From the NCBI RefSeq assembly GCF_900198835.1, contig NZ_LT900021.1:744001-808000 (forward strand): a DNA stretch of 64,000 nt, in the 5' to 3' direction. The notes under the pieces are model-generated. The model had not been told where the DNA came from, did no database searches, and was given only the letters and a program-made list of their open reading frames with translations. Positions 52,824-61,028 of the stretch are shown here, piece after piece. This stretch comes from Thermococcus henrietii. GTDB lineage: Archaea > Methanobacteriota_B > Thermococci > Thermococcales > Thermococcaceae. The first letter of the stretch is position 1. Each line of letters opens with the position of its first letter. The position numbers and the translations under genes were made by a program.

Positions 52824-53948
52824 ATGCTGAAGCTGATTGAGGACGCCATTGAGAGGACCTCGGCGGCCCAGCCCAAGGCCGTTCCTGAGGTTCAGCCCCA
52901 GTCGGACATAGATGAGGAGCTTAAGAAGCTCCTTGAGCAGATTCAGGCCAAGATATACGTCGTCGGTGTTGGTGGTGCCGGCTGTAACACCGTTAACAGG
53001 ATGATGCAGGTTGGAATCCAGGGAGCTAAGATAATTGCAGTTAATACCGATGCCCAAGATTTGCTTAAGATTCGGGCCCACAGAAAGATACTCATTGGAA
53101 AAGAACTCACCAGGGGTCTTGGGGCAGGTAACAACCCTAAGATGGGTGAGGAAGCCGCAAAGGAGAGCGAGAGGGAAATCAGAGAGGCCCTTGAAGGAGC
53201 GGATATGGTCTTCATTACCTGCGGTCTCGGTGGAGGAACAGGAACCGGCGCCGCCCCGGTCGTAGCCGAGATAGCCAAGAAGATGGGTGCGCTCACAGTT
53301 GCAGTGGTTACCCTTCCGTTCACCGTTGAGGGCATCAGGCGCATAAAGAACGCCGAGTACGGTCTCGAGAGGCTCAGGAAGAACACCGACACCGTCATCG
53401 TCATCCCGAACGACAAGCTCATGGAGGTTGCCCCGAACCTTCCGATTCACATGGCCTTCAAGGTCGCCGACGAGATACTCGTCCAGGCCGTCAAGGGCAT
53501 CACCGAGCTCATCACCAAGCCCGGTCTCGTCAACCTCGACTTCAACGATGTAAGGGCCGTCATGAAGGACGGCGGCGTTGCGATGATAGGCATAGGTGAG
53601 AGCGACAGCGAGAAGAGGGCTTTGGAGGCCGCCCAGCAGGCACTCAACAGCCCGCTCCTCGACGTCGACATCAGCGGTGCCAAGGGTGCTTTGATAAGCA
53701 TCAGCGGAAGCGACGTCAAGCTCGAGGAGGCCCAGCAGATTATCGAACTCGTCACGAGCAAGCTTGACCCGGAGGCTCAGGTCATTTGGGGTATCCAGCT
53801 CGACGAGGAGCTCGGCAAGATGATTAGAATCCTCCTCGTTGTCACCGGTGTTAGCTCGCCGTACGCCGTTCAGGAGGAGGAAGAACGGCCGTACCTCGGT
53901 GAGGAAGGGGAGCGCAAGACGATAAAGCTCGACCTCGACGAGCTCTGA
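52824..53948 (+). CDS. ftsZ: Cell-division protein FtsZ
   Basis: 374 residues. Tubulin-fold GTPase with [14 protein letters not shown], the signature [20 protein letters not shown] near residue 135 and [15 protein letters not shown]. The N-terminal extension of about 45 residues is typical of Thermococcales FtsZ1. Forms the division ring. It heads a stretch with secE, spt5 and ribosomal genes in the same direction. Confidence 0.96.
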   Translation: MLKLIEDAIERTSAAQPKAVPEVQPQSDIDEELKKLLEQIQAKIYVVGVGGAGCNTVNRMMQVGIQGAKIIAVNTDAQDLLKIRAHRKILIGKELTRGLGAGNNPKMGEEAAKESEREIREALEGADMVFITCGLGGGTGTGAAPVVAEIAKKMGALTVAVVTLPFTVEGIRRIKNAEYGLERLRKNTDTVIVIPNDKLMEVAPNLPIHMAFKVADEILVQAVKGITELITKPGLVNLDFNDVRAVMKDGGVAMIGIGESDSEKRALEAAQQALNSPLLDVDISGAKGALISISGSDVKLEEAQQIIELVTSKLDPEAQVIWGIQLDEELGKMIRILLVVTGVSSPYAVQEEEERPYLGEEGERKTIKLDLDEL

Positions 53949-53968
53949 AGTACTTCGGGGGGTATACA

Positions 53969-54154
53969 ATGACCAGCGTGGTAGAGAAAATCCGTGGCTT
54001 CCTCTCTGAATCTAAGAGAGTATTGCTTGTCACAAGGAAGCCAGGAATGAAAGAGTTCAAGCTCGCCGTGAAGATTACGGGGCTTGGAATGATTATCATT
54101 GGGCTAATCGGCATGGTAATTAGGATGATTGGCTACTTCATCACCGGTTCGTGA
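53969..54154 (+). CDS. secE: Preprotein translocase subunit SecE
   Basis: 61 residues with one membrane helix (about 36-58) after an amphipathic stretch ([20 protein letters not shown]). It is the small essential subunit of the SecYE channel. It lies directly before spt5, the order conserved in archaea and bacteria (secE-nusG). ATG 53969 follows CGGGGGGTATACA. Confidence 0.92.
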   Translation: MTSVVEKIRGFLSESKRVLLVTRKPGMKEFKLAVKITGLGMIIIGLIGMVIRMIGYFITGS

Positions 54155-54170
54155 ACCAGGGGTGGAAGCG

Positions 54171-54629
54171 ATGGCAGAGGGCAAGATATTCACCGTTAGC
54201 GTTACTGTAGGTCAGGAAACAACGACGGCCAATCTGATATATAGCAAGGCCAAAACCTACAACATCCCCATCCAGGCTATACTTGCGCCAAGTAAGGTCA
54301 AGGGTTACATATTCATCGAGGCTTCAAGCAAGAGTGTCGTCAACGAGGCGATAAGTGGAATTCGCCACGCGAAGCGCGTTCTCCCCGGCGAGATTCCCTT
54401 CCACGAGATAGAGCACTTCCTTGAGGAGAAGCCAGCCGTGAGTGGCTTCGAGCCCGGCGACATCGTCGAACTCATAGCCGGCCCGTTCAAGGGCGAGAAG
54501 GCCAAGGTCGTCAGGGTTGACGAGAGCAAGGACGAAATCGTTGTGGAGCTCATTGGCTCAATCGTCCCGATACCGGTCACGGTGAGGGGCGAATACGTTA
54601 GACTTATAAGCAAACGCCAGAAGGAGTGA
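54171..54629 (+). CDS. spt5: Transcription elongation factor Spt5 (NusG-like)
   Basis: 152 residues. NGN domain ([19 protein letters not shown]) that binds the RNA polymerase clamp, followed by a KOW domain ([21 protein letters not shown]). Pairs with Spt4 to aid elongation. ATG 54171 follows GGGTGGAAGCG. An upstream in-frame extension into secE is rejected. Confidence 0.95.
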   Translation: MAEGKIFTVSVTVGQETTTANLIYSKAKTYNIPIQAILAPSKVKGYIFIEASSKSVVNEAISGIRHAKRVLPGEIPFHEIEHFLEEKPAVSGFEPGDIVELIAGPFKGEKAKVVRVDESKDEIVVELIGSIVPIPVTVRGEYVRLISKRQKE

Positions 54630-54663
54630 CAGGCCCGAGACAAAAGTAAAGGTGGTGAGATGA

Positions 54664-55155
54664 ATGCCACAGGTTGTCGAAGTCCTCGTTGAAGGTGGAA
54701 AGGCCACACCCGGACCCCCGCTCGGTCCGGCCATTGGACCACTCGGACTGAACGTTAAGCAGGTCGTTGACGAGATAAACAAGGCCACCAGGGAATTCGA
54801 GGGAATGCAGGTTCCCGTCAAGATTATCGTTGAGGACCCCAAGAAGAAGACCTTCAGGATTGAGGTCGGTATTCCCCCGACCAGCCAGCTCATCAAGAAA
54901 GAGCTTGGCATTCCGAAGGGCTCAAGCGAGCCCGTCCACAGCCCGGTCGGGAACCTCACCATGGAGCAGGTCGTCAAGATAGCCAAGATGAAGATTGACC
55001 AGATGCTCGCTCCGACCATCAAGGCCGCGGCCAAGGAAGTCATCGGAACCGCCCTCAGCATGGGCGTTACGGTTGAAGGCAAGGACCCGAGGGAAGTTCA
55101 GAGGGAGATTGACGAAGGGCTCTACGACGAGATTTTTGAGAAAGCCGAGGAGTGA
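54664..55155 (+). CDS. rpl11: Ribosomal protein uL11
   Basis: 163 residues. Proline-rich start [20 protein letters not shown] and C-terminal RNA-binding domain with [14 protein letters not shown]. Sits at the base of the P stalk on the GTPase-associated rRNA. ATG 54664 follows GGTGGTGAG. Together with uL1, uL10 and P1 downstream it forms the stalk gene set. Confidence 0.97.
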   Translation: MPQVVEVLVEGGKATPGPPLGPAIGPLGLNVKQVVDEINKATREFEGMQVPVKIIVEDPKKKTFRIEVGIPPTSQLIKKELGIPKGSSEPVHSPVGNLTMEQVVKIAKMKIDQMLAPTIKAAAKEVIGTALSMGVTVEGKDPREVQREIDEGLYDEIFEKAEE

Positions 55156-55162
55156 GGGAAAA

Positions 55163-55366
55163 CTTTAAAAATCTCCTCACAGGTGTGAGAACGATAACCC
55201 CAATCCGGGTTTGCCAGTAGGGGTAACGGGCTCAAGGCCGAGCCTTCGGGCTGAACCGAAACCGGTAACGGGAGTAGGTGATGGGCCCGTAAACCCCCCA
55301 AGAGGGGGGAGGCCAGGCATCTTTGACTTTTTCAACTCAAATCGAAAACGAAAGGGAGGGCTGTAA
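55163..55366 (+). promoter_or_regulatory. Structured leader of the uL1-uL10-P1 operon
   Basis: TATA ACTTTAAAAAT at 55162-55172 puts the start near 55197, giving a 170-nt leader, long for this genome. It holds several hairpins: one around GAGCC-TTC-GGGCT, ACGGG/CCCGT (55268-55290) enclosing AGTAGGTGATGG, and CCCCCC-AAGA-GGGGGG (55294-55309) followed by CTTTGACTTTTTC. Archaeal L1 operons are known to be repressed by L1 binding its own mRNA; the ACGGG/CCCGT stem is a candidate site. Confidence 0.55.
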
Positions 55367-56017
55367 ATGGCCTTCGACAGGCAGAAACTCGTGGAAGCGG
55401 TGAAGGAGGCGAAGGCCCGGGCTAAGCCGCGCAACTTCACACAGACCGTCGAGATAGCAGTCAACCTCAAGGATATCGACCTCCGCAAGCCGGAGAACAG
55501 GTTTAAGCTTGAGGTTGTACTGCCCCACGGTCGTGGGAAGGAGCCAAAAATCGCGGTCATCGCTGATGGTGCCGTGGCTGAGGCGGCTAAAAAGCTCGGG
55601 CTTGATGTGATTAGTGGAGAGCAGCTTGAGGAGATAGCGAAGAGCCCGAGGGAAGCGAGGAAATTAGCGAAGCGCTACGACTTCTTCATTGCCGCAGCTC
55701 CGCTGATGCCCAAGATAGGTAAGTACCTCGGTAGGTACCTTGGTCCAAGGAACAAGATGCCACAGGTCGTCCCACCAACCATGACCAACCTCGAGCCGAT
55801 AGTTGCAAGACTCAAGAAGACCGTCAGGATACAGCTCAAGAACAACCCGGTTGTCCACGCCCCGATAGGCACCGAGGACATGGACGACGAGAAGCTCGCT
55901 GAGAACGCCGAGGCGGTTCTCAACGCAATCATCAACAAGCTCGAGCGCGGAGAGAACCAGGTGAAGTCAGTGTACGTGAAGACCACAATGGGCCCGGCCG
56001 TTAAGGTTGAGAGGTGA
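55367..56017 (+). CDS. rpl1: Ribosomal protein uL1
   Basis: 216 residues. Start [22 protein letters not shown], central [19 protein letters not shown] and [13 protein letters not shown], and the C-terminal [16 protein letters not shown]. Forms the mobile L1 stalk and in archaea also represses its own operon. ATG 55367 follows GGGAGGGCTGTAA. Confidence 0.97.
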   Translation: MAFDRQKLVEAVKEAKARAKPRNFTQTVEIAVNLKDIDLRKPENRFKLEVVLPHGRGKEPKIAVIADGAVAEAAKKLGLDVISGEQLEEIAKSPREARKLAKRYDFFIAAAPLMPKIGKYLGRYLGPRNKMPQVVPPTMTNLEPIVARLKKTVRIQLKNNPVVHAPIGTEDMDDEKLAENAEAVLNAIINKLERGENQVKSVYVKTTMGPAVKVER

Positions 56018-56022
56018 GGGAG

Positions 56023-57045
56023 ATGGCCCACGTAGCCGAGTGGAAGAAGAAGGAAGTTGAGGAACTCACCAAGATTATCAAGAGTCACCCAGTGATTGCC
56101 CTCGTTGACGTGGCCGGTGTCCCCGCTTATCCGCTCAGCAAGATGCGTGACAAGCTTCGCGGGAAGGCCCTTCTCAGGGTCAGCAGAAACACCCTCATCG
56201 AGCTGGCCATAAAGAGGGCCGCCCAGGAGCTCAACAAGCCGGACCTCGAGAAGCTCGCCGACTACATCGAGGGAGGAGCGGCGATACTCGCCACCGAGAT
56301 GAACCCCTTCAAGCTCTACAAGCTCCTCGAGGAGAGCAAGACCCCCGCCCCGGCCAAGCCCGGAGCGGTCGTTCCCAAGGATGTCGTCATTCCAGCCGGA
56401 CCGACCTCGATTCCACCGGGCCCGCTCGTCGGTGAGATGCAGGCCCTTGGAATTCCGGCGAGGATTGAGAAGGGTAAGGTTAGCATTCAGAAGGACTACA
56501 CCGTCCTCAAGGCGGGAGAGGTTATAACCGAACAGCTCGCGAGAATCCTCAACGCCCTCGGTATCGAGCCCCTCGAGGTCGGTCTCAACCTGCTCGCTGC
56601 TTACGAGGACGGCATCGTCTACACTCCGGACGTCCTCGCGATAGACGAGCAGGAGTACATCAATATGCTCCAGCAGGCGTATATGCACGCCTTCAACCTG
56701 TCGGTTAACACCGCCTATCCGACCAAGGAGACCATCGAGGCCATCATCCAGAAGGCCTACCTTGGAGCCAAGAACGTTGCAGTTGAGGCTGGCTACATCA
56801 CGCCTGAGACCGTCGAGGACATCTTTGGCAGGGCTCTCCGTGCCGTCTTGCTCATAGCGCAGAACCTGCCTGAGGAGTTGCTCGACGAGAAGACCAAAGA
56901 GCTTTTAAACGCACAGGCCCAAGTGGCCGTTGCCGCGGCTCCTCAGCCAACCGAGGAGAAGGTTGAGGAGGCCGAGGAGGAAGAGGAAGAAGAGGAGGCA
57001 TCCGAGGAGGATGCGCTCGCCGGACTGGGCGCCCTCTTCGGCTGA
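56023..57045 (+). CDS. rplP0: Ribosomal protein uL10 (P0)
   Basis: 340 residues from ATG 56023, just after the uL1 stop with GAGGTGAGGGAG. N-terminal rRNA-binding domain, an insertion domain, then spine helices for three P1 dimers, then a flexible Ala/Pro and Glu-rich tail ending [13 protein letters not shown]. The tail matches that of P1 at 57105, the shared factor-binding tip. Confidence 0.97.
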   Translation: MAHVAEWKKKEVEELTKIIKSHPVIALVDVAGVPAYPLSKMRDKLRGKALLRVSRNTLIELAIKRAAQELNKPDLEKLADYIEGGAAILATEMNPFKLYKLLEESKTPAPAKPGAVVPKDVVIPAGPTSIPPGPLVGEMQALGIPARIEKGKVSIQKDYTVLKAGEVITEQLARILNALGIEPLEVGLNLLAAYEDGIVYTPDVLAIDEQEYINMLQQAYMHAFNLSVNTAYPTKETIEAIIQKAYLGAKNVAVEAGYITPETVEDIFGRALRAVLLIAQNLPEELLDEKTKELLNAQAQVAVAAAPQPTEEKVEEAEEEEEEEEASEEDALAGLGALFG

Positions 57046-57104
57046 ATTACTTTCCCTCGCACACGTGTGAATAAAGGAATGAAGATGATTGGAGGTGTGA
57101 AAAG

Positions 57105-57425
57105 ATGGAGTACGTGTATGCCGCTCTGCTGCTCCACGCCGCTGGTAAGGAGATAAACGAGGAGAACCTCAAGAAGGTGCTTGAGGCCGCTGGAGTCACC
57201 CCGGATGAGGCCAGGATAAAGGCCCTCGTTGCAGCGCTCGAGGGCGTCAACATCGACGAGGTCATCGAGAAGGCCGCCATGCCGGTCGCCGCTCCGGTCG
57301 CGGTCGCCGCCGCTCCGGCTCCCGCCGAGGGCGGTGCCGAGCAGGCCCAGGAGGAGGAAGAGGAGGAAGAGGAAGAGGTCAGCGAGGAGGAGGCCCTCGC
57401 TGGTCTCGGCGCCCTCTTCGGCTGA
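57105..57425 (+). CDS. rpl12: Ribosomal protein P1 (archaeal L12)
   Basis: 106 residues. Helical dimer-forming N-terminus ([20 protein letters not shown]), an Ala-rich hinge, a run of glutamates and the tip [13 protein letters not shown] that recruits elongation factors. ATG 57105 follows GGAGGTGTGAAAAG. The 59-nt gap to P0 contains the palindrome CACACGTGTG (57060-57069). Confidence 0.96.
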   Translation: MEYVYAALLLHAAGKEINEENLKKVLEAAGVTPDEARIKALVAALEGVNIDEVIEKAAMPVAAPVAVAAAPAPAEGGAEQAQEEEEEEEEEVSEEEALAGLGALFG

Positions 57426-57443
57426 ACTCCTCTTCCCTTTTGT

Positions 57444-57463
57444 CCGCCTTCGGGCGGGCTTTT
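57444..57463 (+). terminator. Hairpin terminator after P1
   Basis: CCGCC-TTCG-GGCGG (57444-57457) followed by GCTTTT: a stable stem with a tetraloop and a short T-run 20 nt after the P1 stop. Confidence 0.55.
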
Positions 57464-57474
57464 CAAAACTTTTC

Positions 57475-57903
57475 TCAGCGCTTCCTGAAGACAACAATCG
57501 TCTTCCACATCCTTCTGTATCTGTCTGGGTTGAGCCTTCTCCTCAGCAACTCCATAAGGATCACGTAAGCTACAAAGAATACGATGGAAACGACAACCTT
57601 TTCGACCGTGCCCCTGAGGCCGTTGAGTGCGCTTATCCAAGCCACACCGAAGGTTCCAAGCATCAAGAATCCTGCGGTCTCGTACAGGGCAACGTTTCTC
57701 GGAAGGCTCTCAAACTTTCTGAGTGTTACTCCGACAACTAAAGTGATTAGGCCGATAAGTCCTAAAACCACAGTTGTTGTATCCACTGCACTTGCTCCAT
57801 ATCTCTGCGCCAGCAGGGGGTAAAGAGGAAGCGCTGGTGCCAGTGCGAAAAAGCCCACGATGGCGACTCCACTTACGATGAGCACTTTTGTGCTTCTTTT
57901 CAT
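57475..57903 (-). CDS. Hypothetical four-helix membrane protein
   Basis: 142 residues. Four hydrophobic helices (about 7-28, 42-60, 72-92, 98-118) and a basic C-terminal tail (RRRLNPDRYRRMWKT). No family recognised. It is convergent with the P1 gene and divergent from tRNA-Arg. Confidence 0.7.
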   Translation of the reverse strand: MKRSTKVLIVSGVAIVGFFALAPALPLYPLLAQRYGASAVDTTTVVLGLIGLITLVVGVTLRKFESLPRNVALYETAGFLMLGTFGVAWISALNGLRGTVEKVVVSIVFFVAYVILMELLRRRLNPDRYRRMWKTIVVFRKR

Positions 57904-57996
57904 CCCTTTCCCCTAATTAACATTAGCCGAGGTAATCTAAAAGGCTTTCGATGACCGCAAGGTTTATGTTTAGCCCACCGGAACCATCAGGGGGTG

Positions 57997-58073
57997 GGCC
58001 GGTGGCCTAGCCTGGATGGGGCGTCGGCCTTCGGAGCCGAAGGTCGCGGGTTCGAATCCCGCCCGGCCCGCCA
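57997..58073 (+). tRNA. tRNA-Arg (TCG)
   Basis: 77 nt with encoded CCA (58071-58073). Acceptor GGGCCGG pairs with CCGGCCC. Anticodon stem TCGGC/GCCGA encloses CTTCGGA, anticodon TCG. T-arm GGGTTCGAATCCC. TATA-like AGGTTTATGTTT about 30 nt upstream. Element B2 begins 3 nt after the CCA. Confidence 0.95.
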
Positions 58074-58075
58074 TA

Positions 58076-58379
58076 GAAACTTTTGCCGAGCAAAAGTTTC
58101 ATCAAAGTTCGTGATTCCCTTTTGAAAAAAGCTTATTCTTTGAGTGGATTTCTTTTTGAGTTTGCTTCTTTGGAGAGTGAATTCTTTCAAAAGCGCCTTT
58201 TACAAGGGAGTTCGAGTCTTTTGCGCTCCTTTGGAGCGCGGTTTAAGTAGAACCCGCGTGGAAGACCTTAATCCAATGAATTCAAACTTTCAATGGCGGG
58301 CTTGATTTTGAAATCCCCTTACAAAGAGGGCTTTAACGAGGAATCACGAGCTTTTGGTGAAGCTTTTTCCAAAAGCTTC
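58076..58379 (+). repeat. Palindromic element B2 next to tRNA-Arg
   Basis: About 304 bp. Starts with a 10-bp hairpin AAACTTTTGC/GCAAAAGTTT (58077-58099) then CATCAAAGTTCGTGATTCC. Ends GGAATCACGAGC, TTTTGGTG and hairpin AAGCTTTT/AAAAGCTT (58360-58378). Central hairpin GCGCTCC/GGAGCGC. Same orientation to its tRNA as B1. Non-coding. Confidence 0.7.
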
Positions 58380-58380
58380 A

Positions 58381-58630
58381 GCGCTGGCGGAAGATGATGT
58401 GCTTTTTTTAAAAGTGCAAGTTTTAGTTGGGGTTTCTGCTGAATCTGCTCAACTTTTGGTGTTTCACTCTAAGAAGGCGCCCTTTGGGCGCCGGATGGTA
58501 AGTTGAAACTATCTTAGGGGTTTTGTTGTAGTGTTAAACCCTCTAAGGATTTGCTCTTTGGTTAGTGCACGATTGGCATTTACTCGTTAGAGAGAAGGGC
58601 ACTTGTTTAGTCAAGCTTTCTTAAAGCTTG
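58381..58630 (+). repeat. Palindromic element A2
   Basis: Begins GCGCTGGCGGAAG directly after B2. Shares with A1 the landmarks AGTGCAAGTTTT, TTTCACTCTAAGAAGGCGCC with its GGGCGCC partner, GGTAAGTTGAAACTATC, TAGTGTTAAACCC and TTAGTGCACGA. Non-coding; indels and scattered changes separate the copies. Confidence 0.65.
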
Positions 58631-58927
58631 TTCGCCTACGCGAAGTTTGACCAAGGTTCGTGATTTTCCTCTAAGAATGCAATTTTAAGGAGTTTGCGCT
58701 CTTAAATGATAGTGCTCTCAAGGAATTCTCTTCAGACGGAGCTATTCTGGAGGGGGTTTCTCTAAGAAGCGCTCCTTCGGAGCGCGAGAAAAGCAAACCC
58801 ACGCGAAAGAACTTCCAAAATCGAGAAATTCACAACCCACAAAAGCCATTAAGGCGCAAACACTCTCAATGGAGCCCCTACAAAAAGAATCACAAACTTT
58901 GATGAAACTTTGCAAAGGCAAAGTTTC
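58631..58927. repeat. Palindromic element B3
   Basis: About 297 bp. Left end TTCGC/GCGAA hairpin (58631-58644) then GTTTGACCAAGGTTCGTGATT. Right end GAATCACAAACTTTGATG then hairpin AAACTTTGC/GCAAAGTTT (58905-58926). Central hairpin GCGCTCC-TTC-GGAGCGC (58769-58785). It is less like B1 and B2 in the interior. Confidence 0.6.
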
Positions 58928-59390
58928 CTTGGTCAAGCTTTTCCAAAAGCTTGCTTGAGGGTGTTTCTTCTATTAGCGCCCTTCGGGCGCCTTCTTCGAG
59001 CGAATAGGAAAGCTTGACCAAAGAGTTAAACCCCCAGAGAGGACACCGGGAGAGTTGCATGCCCCCCTAATCCGCTGGTTTTGGGTTTACGTTCATGCTA
59101 ACTTTGAGGTGAAGTGTTTAACTTGGGACCCCCAAGGGTGCTGATATTGAAATTAAAACCACTTGAAGGGCTTTATTTTAGTGTCAAACCCCAATCAGAG
59201 TTGCACTTGGTTAGTGCATTACAATTTTGCTTGCTGGTGAGACGGGTGCTCTTTGCCCGGTTCCTTAAAGCCTGTCATGGGCGTTCCAACATGTTTGGTG
59301 TCTAGAGAGTAGTGCTGGTGTTCTCTTGAGCTTGAGAATAAATTATTTAAAACTCATTTCGACCATTGTCTTGTTACTTTTCGACACAGT
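58928..59390. repeat. Degenerate A-type remnants and gene-free DNA
   Basis: No gene found. 58930-59010 carries an inverted A-like piece with hairpin AAGCTTTT/AAAAGCTT and GCGCCC-TTC-GGGCGC. 59165-59290 resembles the end of element A (TTTTAGTGTCAAACCCC, TTGGTTAGTGCA, CCTTAAAGCCTGT). 59300-59390 is AT-rich spacer before the TROVE promoter. Confidence 0.45.
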
Positions 59391-59394
59391 AAAA

Positions 59395-59402
59395 TTTATA
59401 AA
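59395..59402 (+). promoter_or_regulatory. TATA box of the TROVE transcript
   Basis: TTTATAAA in an AAA-flanked context. With usual archaeal spacing the start falls near 59424, exactly where the paired structure begins. Confidence 0.6.
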
Positions 59403-59423
59403 GTTCTTGGATTAATCTATAGT

Positions 59424-59516
59424 GGCGGAAGTGCAGGCGGGGGATACTTCGCTAATCCTGTGCCGGCAGGAGGGCCGGTGGGGGTTCGCCTCCTTCCCCC
59501 GCCGATTTTCTCCGCC
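59424..59516 (+). ncRNA. Highly structured leader RNA, candidate archaeal Y RNA
   Basis: The two ends pair as GGCGGA (59424-59429) with TCCGCC (59511-59516). After a 6/7-nt internal loop an 8-bp GC stem forms, GGCGGGGG (59436-59443) with CCCCCGCC (59496-59503). Inside are CCGGC-AGGAGG-GCCGG (59463-59478) and GGGGG-TTCG-CCTCC (59480-59493). The AGGAGG loop could also pair with CCTCCT (59489-59494). It ends just before the ribosome-binding site of the TROVE gene. Bacterial Ro genes are often next to their Y RNA. It could instead be only a regulatory leader. Confidence 0.6.
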
Positions 59517-59527
59517 GGGGTGATATT

Positions 59528-61009
59528 GTGAAGTTCAACAGGAGGGCCGAGCTTCTCAACTTCGAAGGTGGGAAAACCTACTGCCCGAGCCCGGAGCTCG
59601 AGCTCTTTCTCAGGGCCGCGAGCAACCTCGTGAGGGAGCCGAGGTTCTACACCGGGGCTGAAGAGGGTTTTCAGGAACTCCTGGATGCGTTTGAGAGGGC
59701 GATACTGATAAACCCGGAGTTCGTTGCCAAGCTCGTCGTTTACGCCCGCGAGGAACTCTTGCTCCGCTCCCTCCCAACTCTCGGGACGGTTATCCTCGCC
59801 AACCACGAGAGGTACAAGGGCACAGGGGTACCGAGGAAGGTCGGTGAGAGGGTCTTCACGAGGCCGGATATGCTCACGGAAGCCCTCGCTATGCAACTCG
59901 CCCTCTTCGGAAAGCCGATACCTAACAGCCTCAAGAAGGTGTTGAGGAACGCCGTGACACAGTTTGACACATACCAGCTCGCCAAATACAGATGTGACCG
60001 CTGTGAGGTCAAGCTCAGGGACGTCATCCTGCTCACCCACCCAAAACCGAGGGACGAGGAACAGGAAAAAGCCTTCAGGGCGCTCATCGAGGGCAGACTC
60101 AAGAACATCCGCACGTGGGAGGCAAAGGTCTCCAAGGAAGGCTCAACCGCTGAAACATGGGGTGAGGTCCTCGAGGAGTTCATCAGGTATAAACAGGTCT
60201 TTGCCCTGTTAAGAAACCTTCGCAACTTGATAAAGCACGAGGTTGATACCAAGAAGTTCAGGAGGGCCATGGAGATACTTGCAGACCCGAAGGAGATGCG
60301 CAGGGCGAAGGTATACCCATACCGCTACCTGAGCGCATACTTCGCCCTGAAGGGGATGAAAATTAACTCCCCCACGCAGGCCGAGCTTAGAGATATCGCC
60401 CTCCGGGCCCTTCGAAAAGCCATAGAGGAGAGCATCGTTATGCTCCCCAACTTCGATGGCAGAAACCTTGTCCTCGTCGACGTCAGCGGCTCGATGGATT
60501 TCCCCCTCAGCAGGAGGAGCAGGATAACCCTGAAGATGGTCGCCGCCTTCTACGGCGCGATACTGGCCAAGAAGTACGACACGGCGATAGTAGCATTCGC
60601 AGACGAATACCGCTGGATACCAAAGGGGGAGAGCATCTTTGAAACCGCAGAGGACGTCTTAAGGAGTAGGATTGGCTACGCCACCTACGCCTACAAACCG
60701 ATGGAAGAAGTCCTGCGGAAGGGAGAGTACTTCGACAGGATTTTCGTGCTCACGGATATGGTCGTCTACTCCGAGAACTACGGCGACGACGCGTTCCAGC
60801 GCGCCGTGAGACAATATAGGAAGACTATTAACCCCGAGATGAGGCTCATCACGTGGGATTTGGCCGGCTACGGCCAGGTCTACCTTGAGGAGCACGACGT
60901 CAGGAACATCTACATCGGCGGCTTCACCGAGAGGGTCTTCGACCTCGTGAAGTACCTCGAAGAGGGGAACAAAATAGTTGAGATAATAAACGAAAGGGTT
61001 TCGCTTTAA
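59528..61009 (+). CDS. TROVE-domain (Ro60/Rsr-like) RNA-binding protein
   Basis: 493 residues from GTG 59528, with GGGGTGAT upstream. Residues about 1-300 form a TROVE-type helical-repeat ring (KLVVYAREELLLRSLPTLG, LAKYRCDRCEVKLRDVILLTHPK, ALLRNLRNLIKHEVD). Residues 312-490 form a von Willebrand A domain with an intact MIDAS, Asp318-x-Ser320-x-Ser322 in VDVSGSMD, and VLTDMVVYSE later. Ro proteins bind Y RNAs and misfolded RNAs and take part in RNA quality control. Length is close to bacterial Rsr. The upstream folded RNA strengthens the assignment. Confidence 0.85.
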   Translation: MKFNRRAELLNFEGGKTYCPSPELELFLRAASNLVREPRFYTGAEEGFQELLDAFERAILINPEFVAKLVVYAREELLLRSLPTLGTVILANHERYKGTGVPRKVGERVFTRPDMLTEALAMQLALFGKPIPNSLKKVLRNAVTQFDTYQLAKYRCDRCEVKLRDVILLTHPKPRDEEQEKAFRALIEGRLKNIRTWEAKVSKEGSTAETWGEVLEEFIRYKQVFALLRNLRNLIKHEVDTKKFRRAMEILADPKEMRRAKVYPYRYLSAYFALKGMKINSPTQAELRDIALRALRKAIEESIVMLPNFDGRNLVLVDVSGSMDFPLSRRSRITLKMVAAFYGAILAKKYDTAIVAFADEYRWIPKGESIFETAEDVLRSRIGYATYAYKPMEEVLRKGEYFDRIFVLTDMVVYSENYGDDAFQRAVRQYRKTINPEMRLITWDLAGYGQVYLEEHDVRNIYIGGFTERVFDLVKYLEEGNKIVEIINERVSL

Positions 61010-61028
61010 ATGCCCCTTTGTTCTTCCC

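Noticed and set aside
52800-53969. 389-codon open frame opposite ftsZ, and similar long frames opposite fttA (46227-47507) and the 43733 gene (43691-44878)
   Set aside because: Each lies exactly over a secure gene and shows no family motif; GC-rich codon use commonly creates such frames.
57003-57425. Near-identical ends of P0 and P1 as a recent duplication
   Set aside because: The shared acidic tail and GLGALFG tip are a known feature of archaeal stalk proteins.
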